Below, piece by piece: positions 1 through 6,386 of a stretch of 31,852 nucleotides of DNA. Source of the DNA: Prevotellaceae bacterium UBA1710 (GTDB lineage Bacteria; Bacteroidota; Bacteroidia; Bacteroidales; Bacteroidaceae); the NCBI GenBank assembly GCA_002317355.1, contig DCJC01000020.1:1-31852 (forward strand). Reading direction: 5' to 3'. The notes below the pieces were generated by a model, which worked only from the letters and a program-made list of their open reading frames with translations, searched no databases and was not told where the DNA came from. The translations under genes were made by a program, and so were the position numbers. Numbering within the stretch: the first letter of the stretch is position 1; each line of letters starts with the position of its first letter.

Positions 1-23
1 ATAGTGTTGCGGAATTAAGGATT

Positions 24-206
24 ATGTATAAGTTTAGAGCAATACCCGTACTCGAAGGTAAGGCAGCAGAATACTTCTACGAGATTCAGGAGAAGATGGC
101 AAATGCTGACCCTGGCTTTGATGTAAAGGCAACAGCAGAAGGCTTCCGCAAGATCATGGAACGTACCAGACAGAGAAAAGCTGCAAGAAATGGGGTTCTT
201 AAATGA
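24..206 (+). CDS. Small antitoxin-like protein upstream of a GNAT gene
   Basis: This 60-residue basic protein has no family I can name with certainty. It begins YKFRAIPVLEGKAAEYF and ends in an Arg/Lys-rich stretch (ERTRQRKAARNG). Its 3' end overlaps the next gene by 17 bp in another frame, which suggests coupled translation. A small protein just upstream of a single-domain acetyltransferase is the layout of GNAT toxin-antitoxin pairs, so an antitoxin role is an inference from position, not from a recognised fold. The frame stays open to the left edge of the window, so the protein could start further upstream. The ATG at 24 is preceded by TTAAGGATT, a plausible weak ribosome binding site. Confidence 0.6.
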   Translation: MYKFRAIPVLEGKAAEYFYEIQEKMANADPGFDVKATAEGFRKIMERTRQRKAARNGVLK

Positions 207-816
207 TAGCTGCGAGTTCGATGAATTGAATGAGGAGTTGCACAATGAGTTGGCTGGCTTGGATTGTAAACCAGAACCAAAGATAGAGCAATTCTTTAGG
301 GATGAGTGTGTGTTGTCTGACAGTCAGATGCTGAGCCACACATATTGTTTCTATGAAGAAGTTAAGAATGGGGATACTATAGAAAAACATGCTGTTGCTG
401 GGTTCTGTGTAAGTAGTTCCAATGTGGCAACTAAATTTATTCCCAAATCTACACGTAATAAGATTAATAGAAAGATTCCATACGAGAAGCAGAGAGATCA
501 TTATCCTGCCGTAATGATTGGTCAGTTGACTGTATTTGATGATTATGCACGACAAGGTTTAGGTGATGAACTCTTGGATATTATAAAATTCTGGGTGGTA
601 GAAGAAACTCAGTCTGTAGCTTCACGTTATTTGATTGTTGATGCTGTCAATACAGAGAAAGTGTTGAACTACTATACAAGGAATGGTTTTATGTTTGCAT
701 TCCCAGATGAAAAGTTGGAACGCGAATATGTGGGTGTAAAGGAATCAGAGAAGTTGAGAACAAGGTTCATGCTTTGCGACCTGATGCCAATTATGAAGGC
801 TATAAGGGAAATGTAA
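190..816 (+). CDS. GNAT-family N-acetyltransferase, possible toxin of a TA pair
   Basis: A 208-residue protein whose second half shows the GNAT core. The strand IGQLTVFDDY is followed by the acetyl-CoA pyrophosphate-binding motif RQGLGDEL, then a strand LIVDAVN and the C-terminal YYTRNGF motif. GNAT enzymes move an acetyl group from acetyl-CoA to an amine; the TacT/AtaT branch acetylates aminoacyl-tRNA and acts as a toxin. The order (core late in the protein, Q/R-x-x-G-x-G/A, then YxxxGF) and the overlapping small upstream gene fit that branch, but the substrate cannot be read from sequence. The N-terminal 100 residues are longer than in minimal GNAT toxins. A strong hairpin terminator follows the stop codon. 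Confidence 0.8.
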   Translation: MGFLNDSCEFDELNEELHNELAGLDCKPEPKIEQFFRDECVLSDSQMLSHTYCFYEEVKNGDTIEKHAVAGFCVSSSNVATKFIPKSTRNKINRKIPYEKQRDHYPAVMIGQLTVFDDYARQGLGDELLDIIKFWVVEETQSVASRYLIVDAVNTEKVLNYYTRNGFMFAFPDEKLEREYVGVKESEKLRTRFMLCDLMPIMKAIREM

Positions 817-838
817 TTGCAATAATTATATATATGTT

Positions 839-885
839 AATCCGACTGGTTATAGGCTTGCACCTATTCACAGTCGGATTTTTTG
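839..885 (+). terminator. Rho-independent terminator after the GNAT gene
   Basis: AATCCGACTG (839-848) pairs perfectly with CAGTCGGATT (871-880), and the right arm runs into TTTTTTG. A smaller ATAGG/CCTAT hairpin sits inside the loop. It lies 22 bp after the GNAT stop. Confidence 0.85.
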
Positions 886-950
886 TATGTTATTATTTCT
901 CACGGTATATCTTGGGCAGTAAGCCAATGATGAGAAAAGTGTATCTTGCT

Positions 951-989
951 CCCTTCCCCCGAGCGGGGGAAGGGTTGGGGAAAGGGGCT
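951..989. repeat. GC-rich palindromic repeat (REP-like)
   Basis: CCCTTCCCCC (951-960) and GGGGGAAGGG (965-974) form a perfect 10-bp stem around GAGC. The 20-mer at 970-989 recurs at 23587-23606 with one mismatch. It directly abuts the stop codon of the DUF4248 gene (990). No T-run follows on either strand, so it looks more like a dispersed repeat than a terminator. Confidence 0.6.
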
Positions 990-1208
990 TCATGGCTCAC
1001 CTAATTGCTCTATTATGGCACGTACCTCTCTTGGCGTAAATGACTTACTTGTAGGCTGATAACCGATAGAGAGTAGGTGTCCCCAGAGTTGTGAGTTGCG
1101 GTGAATCCACGCCATGAGGTGGTTGACTGCTGTGTGGGGAGTGCTGTGAGGAAAGTACATCAGGGCAAGTTCCTTCTTAGTGTATGATCTTATTTCAAAT
1201 TCTTTCAT
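990..1208 (-). CDS. DUF4248 domain-containing protein
   Basis: A 72-residue protein that matches the DUF4248 pattern from memory: an opening FEIRSYTKKELALMYFP, a central AVNHLMAWIHRN, LLSIGY, then SKSFTPREV and a terminal EQLGEP. The function of the family is unknown. In Bacteroidales these small proteins are commonly encoded right after a VirE-N / DUF3987 gene pair, often followed by HU and an amidase gene. Here the order is the same (6 bp after the DUF3987 stop) but the HU and amidase genes are absent; a GC-rich repeat and the convergent GNAT gene come next. Probably translated from the same mRNA as 1215-3763. Confidence 0.85.
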   Translation of the reverse strand: MKEFEIRSYTKKELALMYFPHSTPHTAVNHLMAWIHRNSQLWGHLLSIGYQPTSKSFTPREVRAIIEQLGEP

Positions 1209-1214
1209 GATTAT

Positions 1215-3170
1215 CTATTTTCCAGTTTGAAAATCCTTGTTTATGACTTTGGCATAACAGCCATTTTTGACACGTACTGAAACCTTGTAGGTATTAACGA
1301 ATGCACTAAGGTAACGACGCGCTGTGTCGGTGTTGATGTCATGGCTCTTAGCCACTTTTGCAGCCTGCTTTGATGTGTATTCATCAGGTAAGGCCTTGAA
1401 GAATACCTGCTCTGGCTGTGACATCTTTGCAATCTGCTTGTTGAGAGGGTTATCCTCATTGGTAGCCAGACTGCTATAGATGATGGCAGTGTGGTTCACA
1501 AGGCAGTTAACGATAGCCATGGCAATGTGGAAGTCCTTGTCACTACATGCAATAGCCTGTTCCTCAGGAGCGAATAAAGGTTCTTGTCTATCCCAGTCAG
1601 AAAATCTACGGAGCAGCGCCAGTATCATGGCCATGCGGAAGGTGGAAAGACCAAGACGGAACACGAATGAGCTGATACCATCGCCAAGCATGCTGAATTG
1701 CTCCATAAGAAGTTCTGAGAAGAAACCATTGAACTGAGCTTTCTGCTCATCAGTCAGCATAAACTGAATGCGTCGCTCACCCAGAGCGCTCATCTCATGA
1801 AAGAGGTCGAGGAATTGTTTTCCCTGTTCCTCATATACTTCGTCAAGAGGTTTGTCTATGTTAAGAAATGGATTCAGCCATTCCACCTTGCGATTCAGTC
1901 CATAGAACATAAATCTGCTGCCGAGACCATTCTCGAAAGATGGAAAAAGCTTTGGCAACTGTCCTGGAGTGCATGTGACACCAACGGCAAGTCGAGGTTC
2001 TTCAATCTCGATGTGCAGTTTGTCCTTCACACGATTCAGGGTGATAGGTTCATGATGATATGCAGAGCGAAGACCTGTTGAGTAGTCACCGTAATCGCTA
2101 AGCAAAGACTGTGTTATGACATCAGCTTCAGTCTCGAACATAACACCCCATCCGCCATTAGCCTTCAATGCAAGGTAGGCAGCCGAAGCTGAACTGTTTG
2201 CTGCTATAATAGGTGAACGGAATTCTGGTTCCTTAGGCTCTGGCCCTCTCTCTGCAGCAGCCTTACCCTTACCGCCTCGAGATTCCCATTCTGCATGCTC
2301 CTGCTGGGCATGTTCAAGTTCGTATTCGTATTGACGGCGTATCTCCAGCTTTAAGGGCTTGATCAGTTCAAGACAAGCGCGTATCTCACCTTTACGGCAG
2401 GCGGCAGGACCATAGAAAATCTGATAGAATGGAGGAAAGATAACGTGACCGCCATACACACTATAATAATTAGGGATAGCGCCTGAAAGGACATTCATTG
2501 CACCAAGTACCATCTTGTCCTTACCTTCAAAGTCAGTCATGCTATCAAGAATCGGTTTCATGAAACCACACCAATCCTCAGTTGGGATCTTGTCAGAGAA
2601 CGTGTGACGGAATGATAAATCTACAGAGTTTTGCGCAGTTTGCGCAAGATGCGCAGATGCGCACTCTTGCGTAGAATTATTCCTTTTGTTGATTATCAAT
2701 GAGTTATGTTCTTCTTCTGTATTTGCGCATGGCTGCGCATCTGCGCAAACTGCGCATTTCCTTATTGCCTCACGTGCAACCTCACTGATATCAACACCAG
2801 CATTTTTCGCCATGTGAAAAAGAGTTTTGATGGTTATTCCACTACCATGACTGCGCAGACAGTGGTTGTACTGCTTGTCACACTCTGCAGCATTGTACTT
2901 GCTGCTCATGCTACTAAGGTCATGGAAAAGAGTGCGACCTTCTTCTCCCATACCGTCAGCGAGTGCGAAACCTGTATTCAGATAGTCGCTGTATGTTTCT
3001 GTGATGTTTATGCCACGGCTGACAAGGGTGCTCACCACAGACATGATCTGCTCTTTGTCGGTGTCAATGTTTGATGGCAGAGCCACAGAAGGAATCTGTG
3101 ACTGAACCATGTAGTTGTTATTATTGTTGTTGAGATGACCTTCGAGGTCAAAATCGTTCAAGTTTGCCAT
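1215..3170 (-). CDS. DUF3987 / PriCT-type primase-helicase-like protein
   Basis: A 651-residue protein. Residues about 35-135 (MSVVSTLVSRGINITETYSDY to GITIKTLFHMAKNAGVDI) look like the primase C-terminal PriCT_2 domain. Residues about 195-640 look like DUF3987, a P-loop ATPase-like domain linked to mobile-element replication. The P-loop region reads YGPAACRKGE (253-262) and a Walker B-like strand reads WGVMFETEAD (341-350). The expected Gly before the Lys is Arg here, so ATP binding may be altered. An Asn run lies near the N-terminus (14-19) and a variable Cys/Ala/Gln segment (139-182) is encoded by clustered TGCGCA repeats. It starts 5 bp after the VirE-N gene and is likely co-transcribed with it. 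Role in replication or capsule-locus mobility is inferred from family context only. Confidence 0.85.
   Translation of the reverse strand: MANLNDFDLEGHLNNNNNNYMVQSQIPSVALPSNIDTDKEQIMSVVSTLVSRGINITETYSDYLNTGFALADGMGEEGRTLFHDLSSMSSKYNAAECDKQYNHCLRSHGSGITIKTLFHMAKNAGVDISEVAREAIRKCAVCADAQPCANTEEEHNSLIINKRNNSTQECASAHLAQTAQNSVDLSFRHTFSDKIPTEDWCGFMKPILDSMTDFEGKDKMVLGAMNVLSGAIPNYYSVYGGHVIFPPFYQIFYGPAACRKGEIRACLELIKPLKLEIRRQYEYELEHAQQEHAEWESRGGKGKAAAERGPEPKEPEFRSPIIAANSSASAAYLALKANGGWGVMFETEADVITQSLLSDYGDYSTGLRSAYHHEPITLNRVKDKLHIEIEEPRLAVGVTCTPGQLPKLFPSFENGLGSRFMFYGLNRKVEWLNPFLNIDKPLDEVYEEQGKQFLDLFHEMSALGERRIQFMLTDEQKAQFNGFFSELLMEQFSMLGDGISSFVFRLGLSTFRMAMILALLRRFSDWDRQEPLFAPEEQAIACSDKDFHIAMAIVNCLVNHTAIIYSSLATNEDNPLNKQIAKMSQPEQVFFKALPDEYTSKQAAKVAKSHDINTDTARRYLSAFVNTYKVSVRVKNGCYAKVINKDFQTGK
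2631..2757. repeat. Clustered TGCGCA palindromes forming an inverted repeat inside DUF3987
   Basis: TGCGCA occurs at 2632, 2641, 2650, 2658, 2724, 2734, 2742 and 2751, with a ninth copy at 2852. The first four together (2632-2663) are close to the reverse complement of the last four (2724-2757), separated by about 60 bp, so the block can form a long imperfect stem. It encodes the low-complexity segment between the PriCT-like and DUF3987 domains. Confidence 0.8.
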
Positions 3171-3175
3171 ATGTG

Positions 3176-3763
3176 TTAAAAAGCAATGATTTTAGGGTTT
3201 ATAACTAAGTTTGCGTCCCAGCAGAGGAAACATGACGAGGCAACACTGGCAGGCATAGGATCTGCCTCTATGCCGTAAGCCCTGCGTAGATGTTCTCGTA
3301 TGGCAGCATACCATTGTTCGTGGGTACCACGTGTAAGGTCAATGTGAGTCACCCATTTCACGCCATTGCCGCGGGGCGAGGTAAACATCAGTTCGGTTTC
3401 AAAGAAATTGTCAGTTTCCAGTTGTTTTCTTACTCGCCACACCTCATCCTTGTTTGCAAGGTGGTCGATGTCAAAGCATTGAAGACCGCTGTGGGTAATG
3501 AGGCCTTTCGCGTTACGGTAAGAGAACTGTCCGCTGAAAGTCACGAACGGCAGTTTTTCCACCTTGAATGCCTTCTGTGCTTTCTCATCCTCGATGGCAC
3601 GAAGCTCATGTGTGAGATTCATCAGACGCATGGATGTCATCCAGTTATAGACATCAAGGAGAGTACCTTGTTTGGCAGGCTTCTGTCCGTTAGGACTATT
3701 GATGCCAGCTCCGAAGAGGCTGACCACCGCCTTTGTGATGTCGAAGTCAGGAGAATCTTCCAT
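3176..3763 (-). CDS. VirE N-terminal / BT4734-type domain protein
   Basis: A 195-residue protein resembling the BT4734/BF3469 (VirE_N, PF08800) domain. Visible signatures are LPFVTFSGQFSYRNAKGLITHSG, then CFDIDHL with an acidic Asp-x-Asp pair, FTSPRGNGVKWV, HEQWYAAIREHLRRAYGIEAD and a C-terminal SSCFLCWDAN. The domain is thought to work with the DUF3987 protein encoded next door, in a primase-like arrangement; the acidic pair could bind metal. The start is well fixed because an in-frame TAG lies two codons upstream of the ATG. A leader of about 120 nt with a strong inverted repeat separates it from a Bacteroidetes -7 element at 3888-3895. Confidence 0.82.
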   Translation of the reverse strand: MEDSPDFDITKAVVSLFGAGINSPNGQKPAKQGTLLDVYNWMTSMRLMNLTHELRAIEDEKAQKAFKVEKLPFVTFSGQFSYRNAKGLITHSGLQCFDIDHLANKDEVWRVRKQLETDNFFETELMFTSPRGNGVKWVTHIDLTRGTHEQWYAAIREHLRRAYGIEADPMPASVASSCFLCWDANLVINPKIIAF

Positions 3764-3823
3764 ATACTAAAAACCCTAATGCGCGTTGCCCGCTGTCCAA
3801 CCCTTGCGGTCGCCATTGGGGTG

Positions 3824-3883
3824 ATCTTCCATGCAGGGCTGGACGTGCCTCCGACTACCTTTGGCATCTCCTGCATGAAAGAT
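3824..3883 (-). promoter_or_regulatory. Inverted repeat in the VirE-N leader
   Basis: ATCTTCCATGCAGG (3824-3837) and CCTGCATGAAAGAT (3870-3883) are inverted repeats with one mismatch and a 32-bp spacer. On the minus strand the first arm begins about where transcription from the promoter at 3888-3895 should start, so the mRNA would open with a stem-loop. Its role is unknown. Confidence 0.55.
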
Positions 3884-3887
3884 GATG

Positions 3888-3895
3888 CAAAGGTA
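3888..3895 (-). promoter_or_regulatory. -7 element for the VirE-N/DUF3987/DUF4248 operon
   Basis: On the minus strand this reads TACCTTTG, matching the Bacteroidetes TAnnTTTG consensus. No convincing -33 TTTG lies 19-21 bp upstream; the spacer region overlaps the T-tract of the preceding terminator. Confidence 0.55.
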
Positions 3896-3900
3896 ATTAT

Positions 3901-3942
3901 AAAAGAAAAATCCCATTGGTTACCGAAAGGTTACCAATGGGA
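3901..3942 (-). terminator. Rho-independent terminator after the NNGTIND gene pair
   Basis: TCCCATTGGTTACC (3911-3924) and GGTTACCAATGGGA (3929-3942) pair at 13 of 14 positions around GAAA (TTTC on the minus strand). On the minus strand the stem is followed by TTTTTCTTTT. It ends the transcript of the genes at 5660-3964 just before the next promoter. Confidence 0.85.
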
Positions 3943-3963
3943 TACCGAAAGAATAATAAGATA

Positions 3964-4368
3964 TTATTGTAATATGCGTTTAAGTTCTTTGTCTATGTCC
4001 CACCCGCTTTGGGTGTCAAAACTTTTACCATAGCTAGATTTTAAATTAGGCATCTGCCATAGTTCTGAGAAATCGTTCCAATATCGTTTTAAACCTAATT
4101 TCTCAGCTATATTCTTAGCTATAATTGCAGATTCTGTACGTGAGCGTGTTGTGATGCATTTATGATCAACGTATCCTTCTTGGAATAATATACGCCAGAT
4201 TGCTTGTGCGCGTGGAGATTGTAGTTTTGGTGGCAGGTTATCAAAACATAGGTTATCGGGATTCGCTTTAATCCGTTGAACAACATTGATGCCCTGTGAT
4301 GTTATTACAACATGAGCATTCTGCATGTCATTAATAGTCCCATTGTTTATGAGCGTTCCTATTTTCAT
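3964..4368 (-). CDS. Hypothetical protein, second gene of the NNGTIND pair
   Basis: A 134-residue soluble protein of unknown function. It starts MKIGTLINNGTINDMQNAHV, a short beta-like opening that closely matches the C-terminal region of the upstream protein (NLENNGTINDFDGAFITP). The remainder is mostly helical and basic, with QSPRAQAIWRILFQEGYVD and a closing DIDKELKRIL that could be a wing or helix-bundle segment. The ATG overlaps the upstream stop in an ATGA arrangement, so translation is probably coupled and the two products likely act together. A strong terminator follows. I recognise no catalytic motif. Confidence 0.7.
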   Translation of the reverse strand: MKIGTLINNGTINDMQNAHVVITSQGINVVQRIKANPDNLCFDNLPPKLQSPRAQAIWRILFQEGYVDHKCITTRSRTESAIIAKNIAEKLGLKRYWNDFSELWQMPNLKSSYGKSFDTQSGWDIDKELKRILQ

Positions 4369-5660
4369 TCTATTTTGCGATTGTTAATTGGAATTTGTTG
4401 AGCTATTTCACTATTTGGTGGTGTAATGAATGCTCCGTCAAAATCATTGATTGTCCCATTATTCTCCAGATTGTCAACTTTTTTTATGTTTATTGTTGCA
4501 TTTTCAATATCGATGTTTCTTTTTTCGAGAAGTTTTTGTCTAATGTCTTTAGCGTTGTTTGTCCAGGCTTTTTCTTCAATGAGTAGCATATCTAGTTTAG
4601 AAAATATACTAAGAGCAATATTAGGCTCCATTTTCAACAATTCTTTTTCGATGACAGAAATTGGAACAGATGATTTTACAGCCTCTTGGAGCTGATTTAC
4701 TACCATCATCCAGTTTTTCTCCATTGACTGTATTGTCTCATGATAGTCCTTAAGTTGTTGTTTCATTTCGTCATATGTCAGAAGTTTCTTTCTTGACAAA
4801 ACTTCTTCAAAATCTTTACCAAAAAGTACTGTGCATAGATCATCAAGAAGAGTATCTTTCGGAGTTTCCTTCATGATGTCTTCCATGCGTGTCATATTCT
4901 TGACAGCTTTGTCTTTATCTTTGTCTGTTGGGAATATGTCATCCTGTCGTAGCAAGACGGCATTATAAAACAAATGTATATATGGATGGCATGACTGTAG
5001 TACATTCACGTTGTTTACAAGTTGTGAGAAAACCTTAAATCCTGACCCGACAATTCGTTTAACCATGACAGAATATACATTGACAAGATATTGCCAATGT
5101 TCTTTTAATAGACTGTACATTCGTAAGCGTTCGTTGTCTGAAAGTCCTTCGCAAATGGCAATTGAATAGTATGCTTGCATAATGCAAAATACTTCTCCTC
5201 GTTTACGATCGTCTTGAACTGCTAAGCGTTCTATTTCCTCTTCGATGCGTTGTTTGTCCCATTTGCAGATGTAAGAATAGTATCCATGACGTATTAATAA
5301 ATCCATATTCATGAAGAATTTGCTGGCTGCATATTCGTGTTTCAGCAGTTCATCAACAATGTCCATAATATCACAACTGCCAATCCAATCTCCCAATCCG
5401 TCGTATTCGTCTATCATATGAAAGAGAAAAGTATAAAGGCGGTTCATTGACTTAGTGAGTGGGATGTTGTCTCCAAGATATTCATAATATAAGCTTTGGA
5501 GTGCTTGGTGAACCATGTTACGTTGATCAGGCAGACTACTGAAGCAGTTGACAGACATTTCAACCATAGTCCAATTTACAGAACCTTCCCTTCCATTAAA
5601 GAAACGTTCTAATGGTTCTGCAATTTGATTTCTGATTATTTCCTCGGGATTGTATGTCAT
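4365..5660 (-). CDS. Hypothetical helical protein, first gene of the NNGTIND pair
   Basis: A 431-residue protein of unknown function, rich in predicted helix. Residues 1-280 look like a repeat-type helical bundle (NQIAEPLERFFNGREGSV near the start, then FHMIDEYDGLGDWIGSCDI). Residues about 310-400 look coiled (MKQQLKDYHETIQSMEKNW to IRQKLLEKRN). The tail holds a beta-like patch, ENATINIKKVDNLENNGTIND, whose last part recurs at the start of the next protein. I chose the ATG at 5660 (MTYNPEEII). The frame continues to 5795, but that stretch is Phe-rich, AT-rich and contains the likely promoter, so it is probably not translated. No enzyme motif is visible. Position in an accessory island suggests, but does not show, a defence or mobile-element role. 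Confidence 0.72.
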   Translation of the reverse strand: MTYNPEEIIRNQIAEPLERFFNGREGSVNWTMVEMSVNCFSSLPDQRNMVHQALQSLYYEYLGDNIPLTKSMNRLYTFLFHMIDEYDGLGDWIGSCDIMDIVDELLKHEYAASKFFMNMDLLIRHGYYSYICKWDKQRIEEEIERLAVQDDRKRGEVFCIMQAYYSIAICEGLSDNERLRMYSLLKEHWQYLVNVYSVMVKRIVGSGFKVFSQLVNNVNVLQSCHPYIHLFYNAVLLRQDDIFPTDKDKDKAVKNMTRMEDIMKETPKDTLLDDLCTVLFGKDFEEVLSRKKLLTYDEMKQQLKDYHETIQSMEKNWMMVVNQLQEAVKSSVPISVIEKELLKMEPNIALSIFSKLDMLLIEEKAWTNNAKDIRQKLLEKRNIDIENATINIKKVDNLENNGTINDFDGAFITPPNSEIAQQIPINNRKIE

Positions 5661-5707
5661 ATTTTTGTTGTGCAATTCGTTTGAATAGTTTTTAATGATG
5701 CGGAACG

Positions 5708-5715
5708 CAAAGTTA
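5708..5715 (-). promoter_or_regulatory. -7 element for the NNGTIND gene pair
   Basis: Minus-strand TAACTTTG matches TAnnTTTG and lies about 50 bp upstream of the chosen ATG at 5660. A -33 box is not clear. Its position argues against translation starting at 5795. Confidence 0.5.
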
Positions 5716-5811
5716 AAGAAAAAACATGAAAGAAAGTAATACTTATGGAAAAAAACAGAAAAAGTGAAAAAAAGAAGAGAAAAATTATATCTCAAAATTT
5801 TGATTTAAATT

Positions 5812-5833
5812 TGCCGTTGGGATGGCAACGGCA
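5812..5833 (-). terminator. Hairpin after the XRE/ImmA/PIN operon
   Basis: TGCCGTTG (5812-5819) pairs perfectly with CAACGGCA (5826-5833) around GGATGG. On the minus strand it lies 37 bp after the PIN-gene stop and is followed by AAATTTAAAT, so it is a terminator-like hairpin with a weak T-tract. Confidence 0.55.
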
Positions 5834-5870
5834 TGTATAGAGAAATACGTGCTTGATTTTACCTCTTACT

Positions 5871-6386
5871 TTATATTGTTGAATTAGGCATATATGTAGT
5901 GATATCCACAGTAGGAATCTTACTCCCTTTGGCATTTACCGTTACAATAAAATCCTTGCATTCCTCTTCCGTCATCTTGCCACGTACATAGGCATAATAA
6001 AGGAAGTCAAGCGTAGTGAGATACACAATCCGCTGTTCCTCACAATATTTCTTGATGTCACGAAGGTTGCTACTGCCGATTACGTTGTTTGTGAATCGGC
6101 AATATGCCATACATGCACTCTCTCCTTTACCGAATCGTGATAGGAGTGAGGCATACTCACGTCGCATCTGACCAGTAGGAGCAAAATGTTCGAGTTTGAT
6201 GTTCTTGAGCAACTGAATCTGGTTATCCAGTTGCAGCCTAATTGTCTTTACTTCTTCGTACACCGCACTCAGCACAATGTACTCATATTCGGGTAGAATA
6301 TTTGGCAACATCCACATGGCATCTGCTTTCGCAAAGTGTATCAGCACATCAGCATCCAGCACAATCTTTACCTTCTCCATAGCCAA
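5871..6386 (-). CDS. PIN-domain protein (putative RNase)
   Basis: A 171-residue protein with the PIN-like fold signature. The opening strand and first acidic pair read IVLDADVLIHFAKAD (Asp11, Asp13). A second acidic site is in AVYEEVK (Glu44/45), the third in GKGESACMAYC (Glu89), and later candidates in SSNLRDIKKYCEE (Asp110) and TTLDFLYYA (Asp127). PIN domains are metal-dependent ribonucleases and often toxins. The gene overlaps the ImmA-like gene by 38 bp in another frame and is the last gene of a three-gene operon, so its product is probably held in check or regulated by the other two. The start may instead be the second Met, two codons in. Distal operon position and the GxGE motif resemble DUF3368-type PIN proteins, but this is not certain. 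Confidence 0.78.
   Translation of the reverse strand: MAMEKVKIVLDADVLIHFAKADAMWMLPNILPEYEYIVLSAVYEEVKTIRLQLDNQIQLLKNIKLEHFAPTGQMRREYASLLSRFGKGESACMAYCRFTNNVIGSSNLRDIKKYCEEQRIVYLTTLDFLYYAYVRGKMTEEECKDFIVTVNAKGSKIPTVDITTYMPNSTI

Noticed and set aside
774..1004. Open frame of 76 codons after the GNAT gene
   Set aside because: It runs through the GNAT terminator and the GC-rich repeat and overlaps two real genes.
2631..2757. CRISPR-like array
   Set aside because: Repeats are only 6 bp, palindromic, irregularly spaced and within a coding frame.
3637..3876. Open frame of 79 codons on the minus strand overlapping the VirE-N start
   Set aside because: It overlaps the well-supported VirE-N gene in another frame and shows no family signature; its first half is the structured leader.
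3824..3883. Invertible promoter
   Set aside because: The inverted repeats and an internal TACCTTTG fit superficially, but 32 bp is too short to hold a full promoter and no invertase gene is near.
5661..5795. N-terminal extension of the 431-residue hypothetical protein
   Set aside because: The 45 extra residues are Phe-rich and AT-driven, and the stretch contains a -7 promoter element at 5708-5715.
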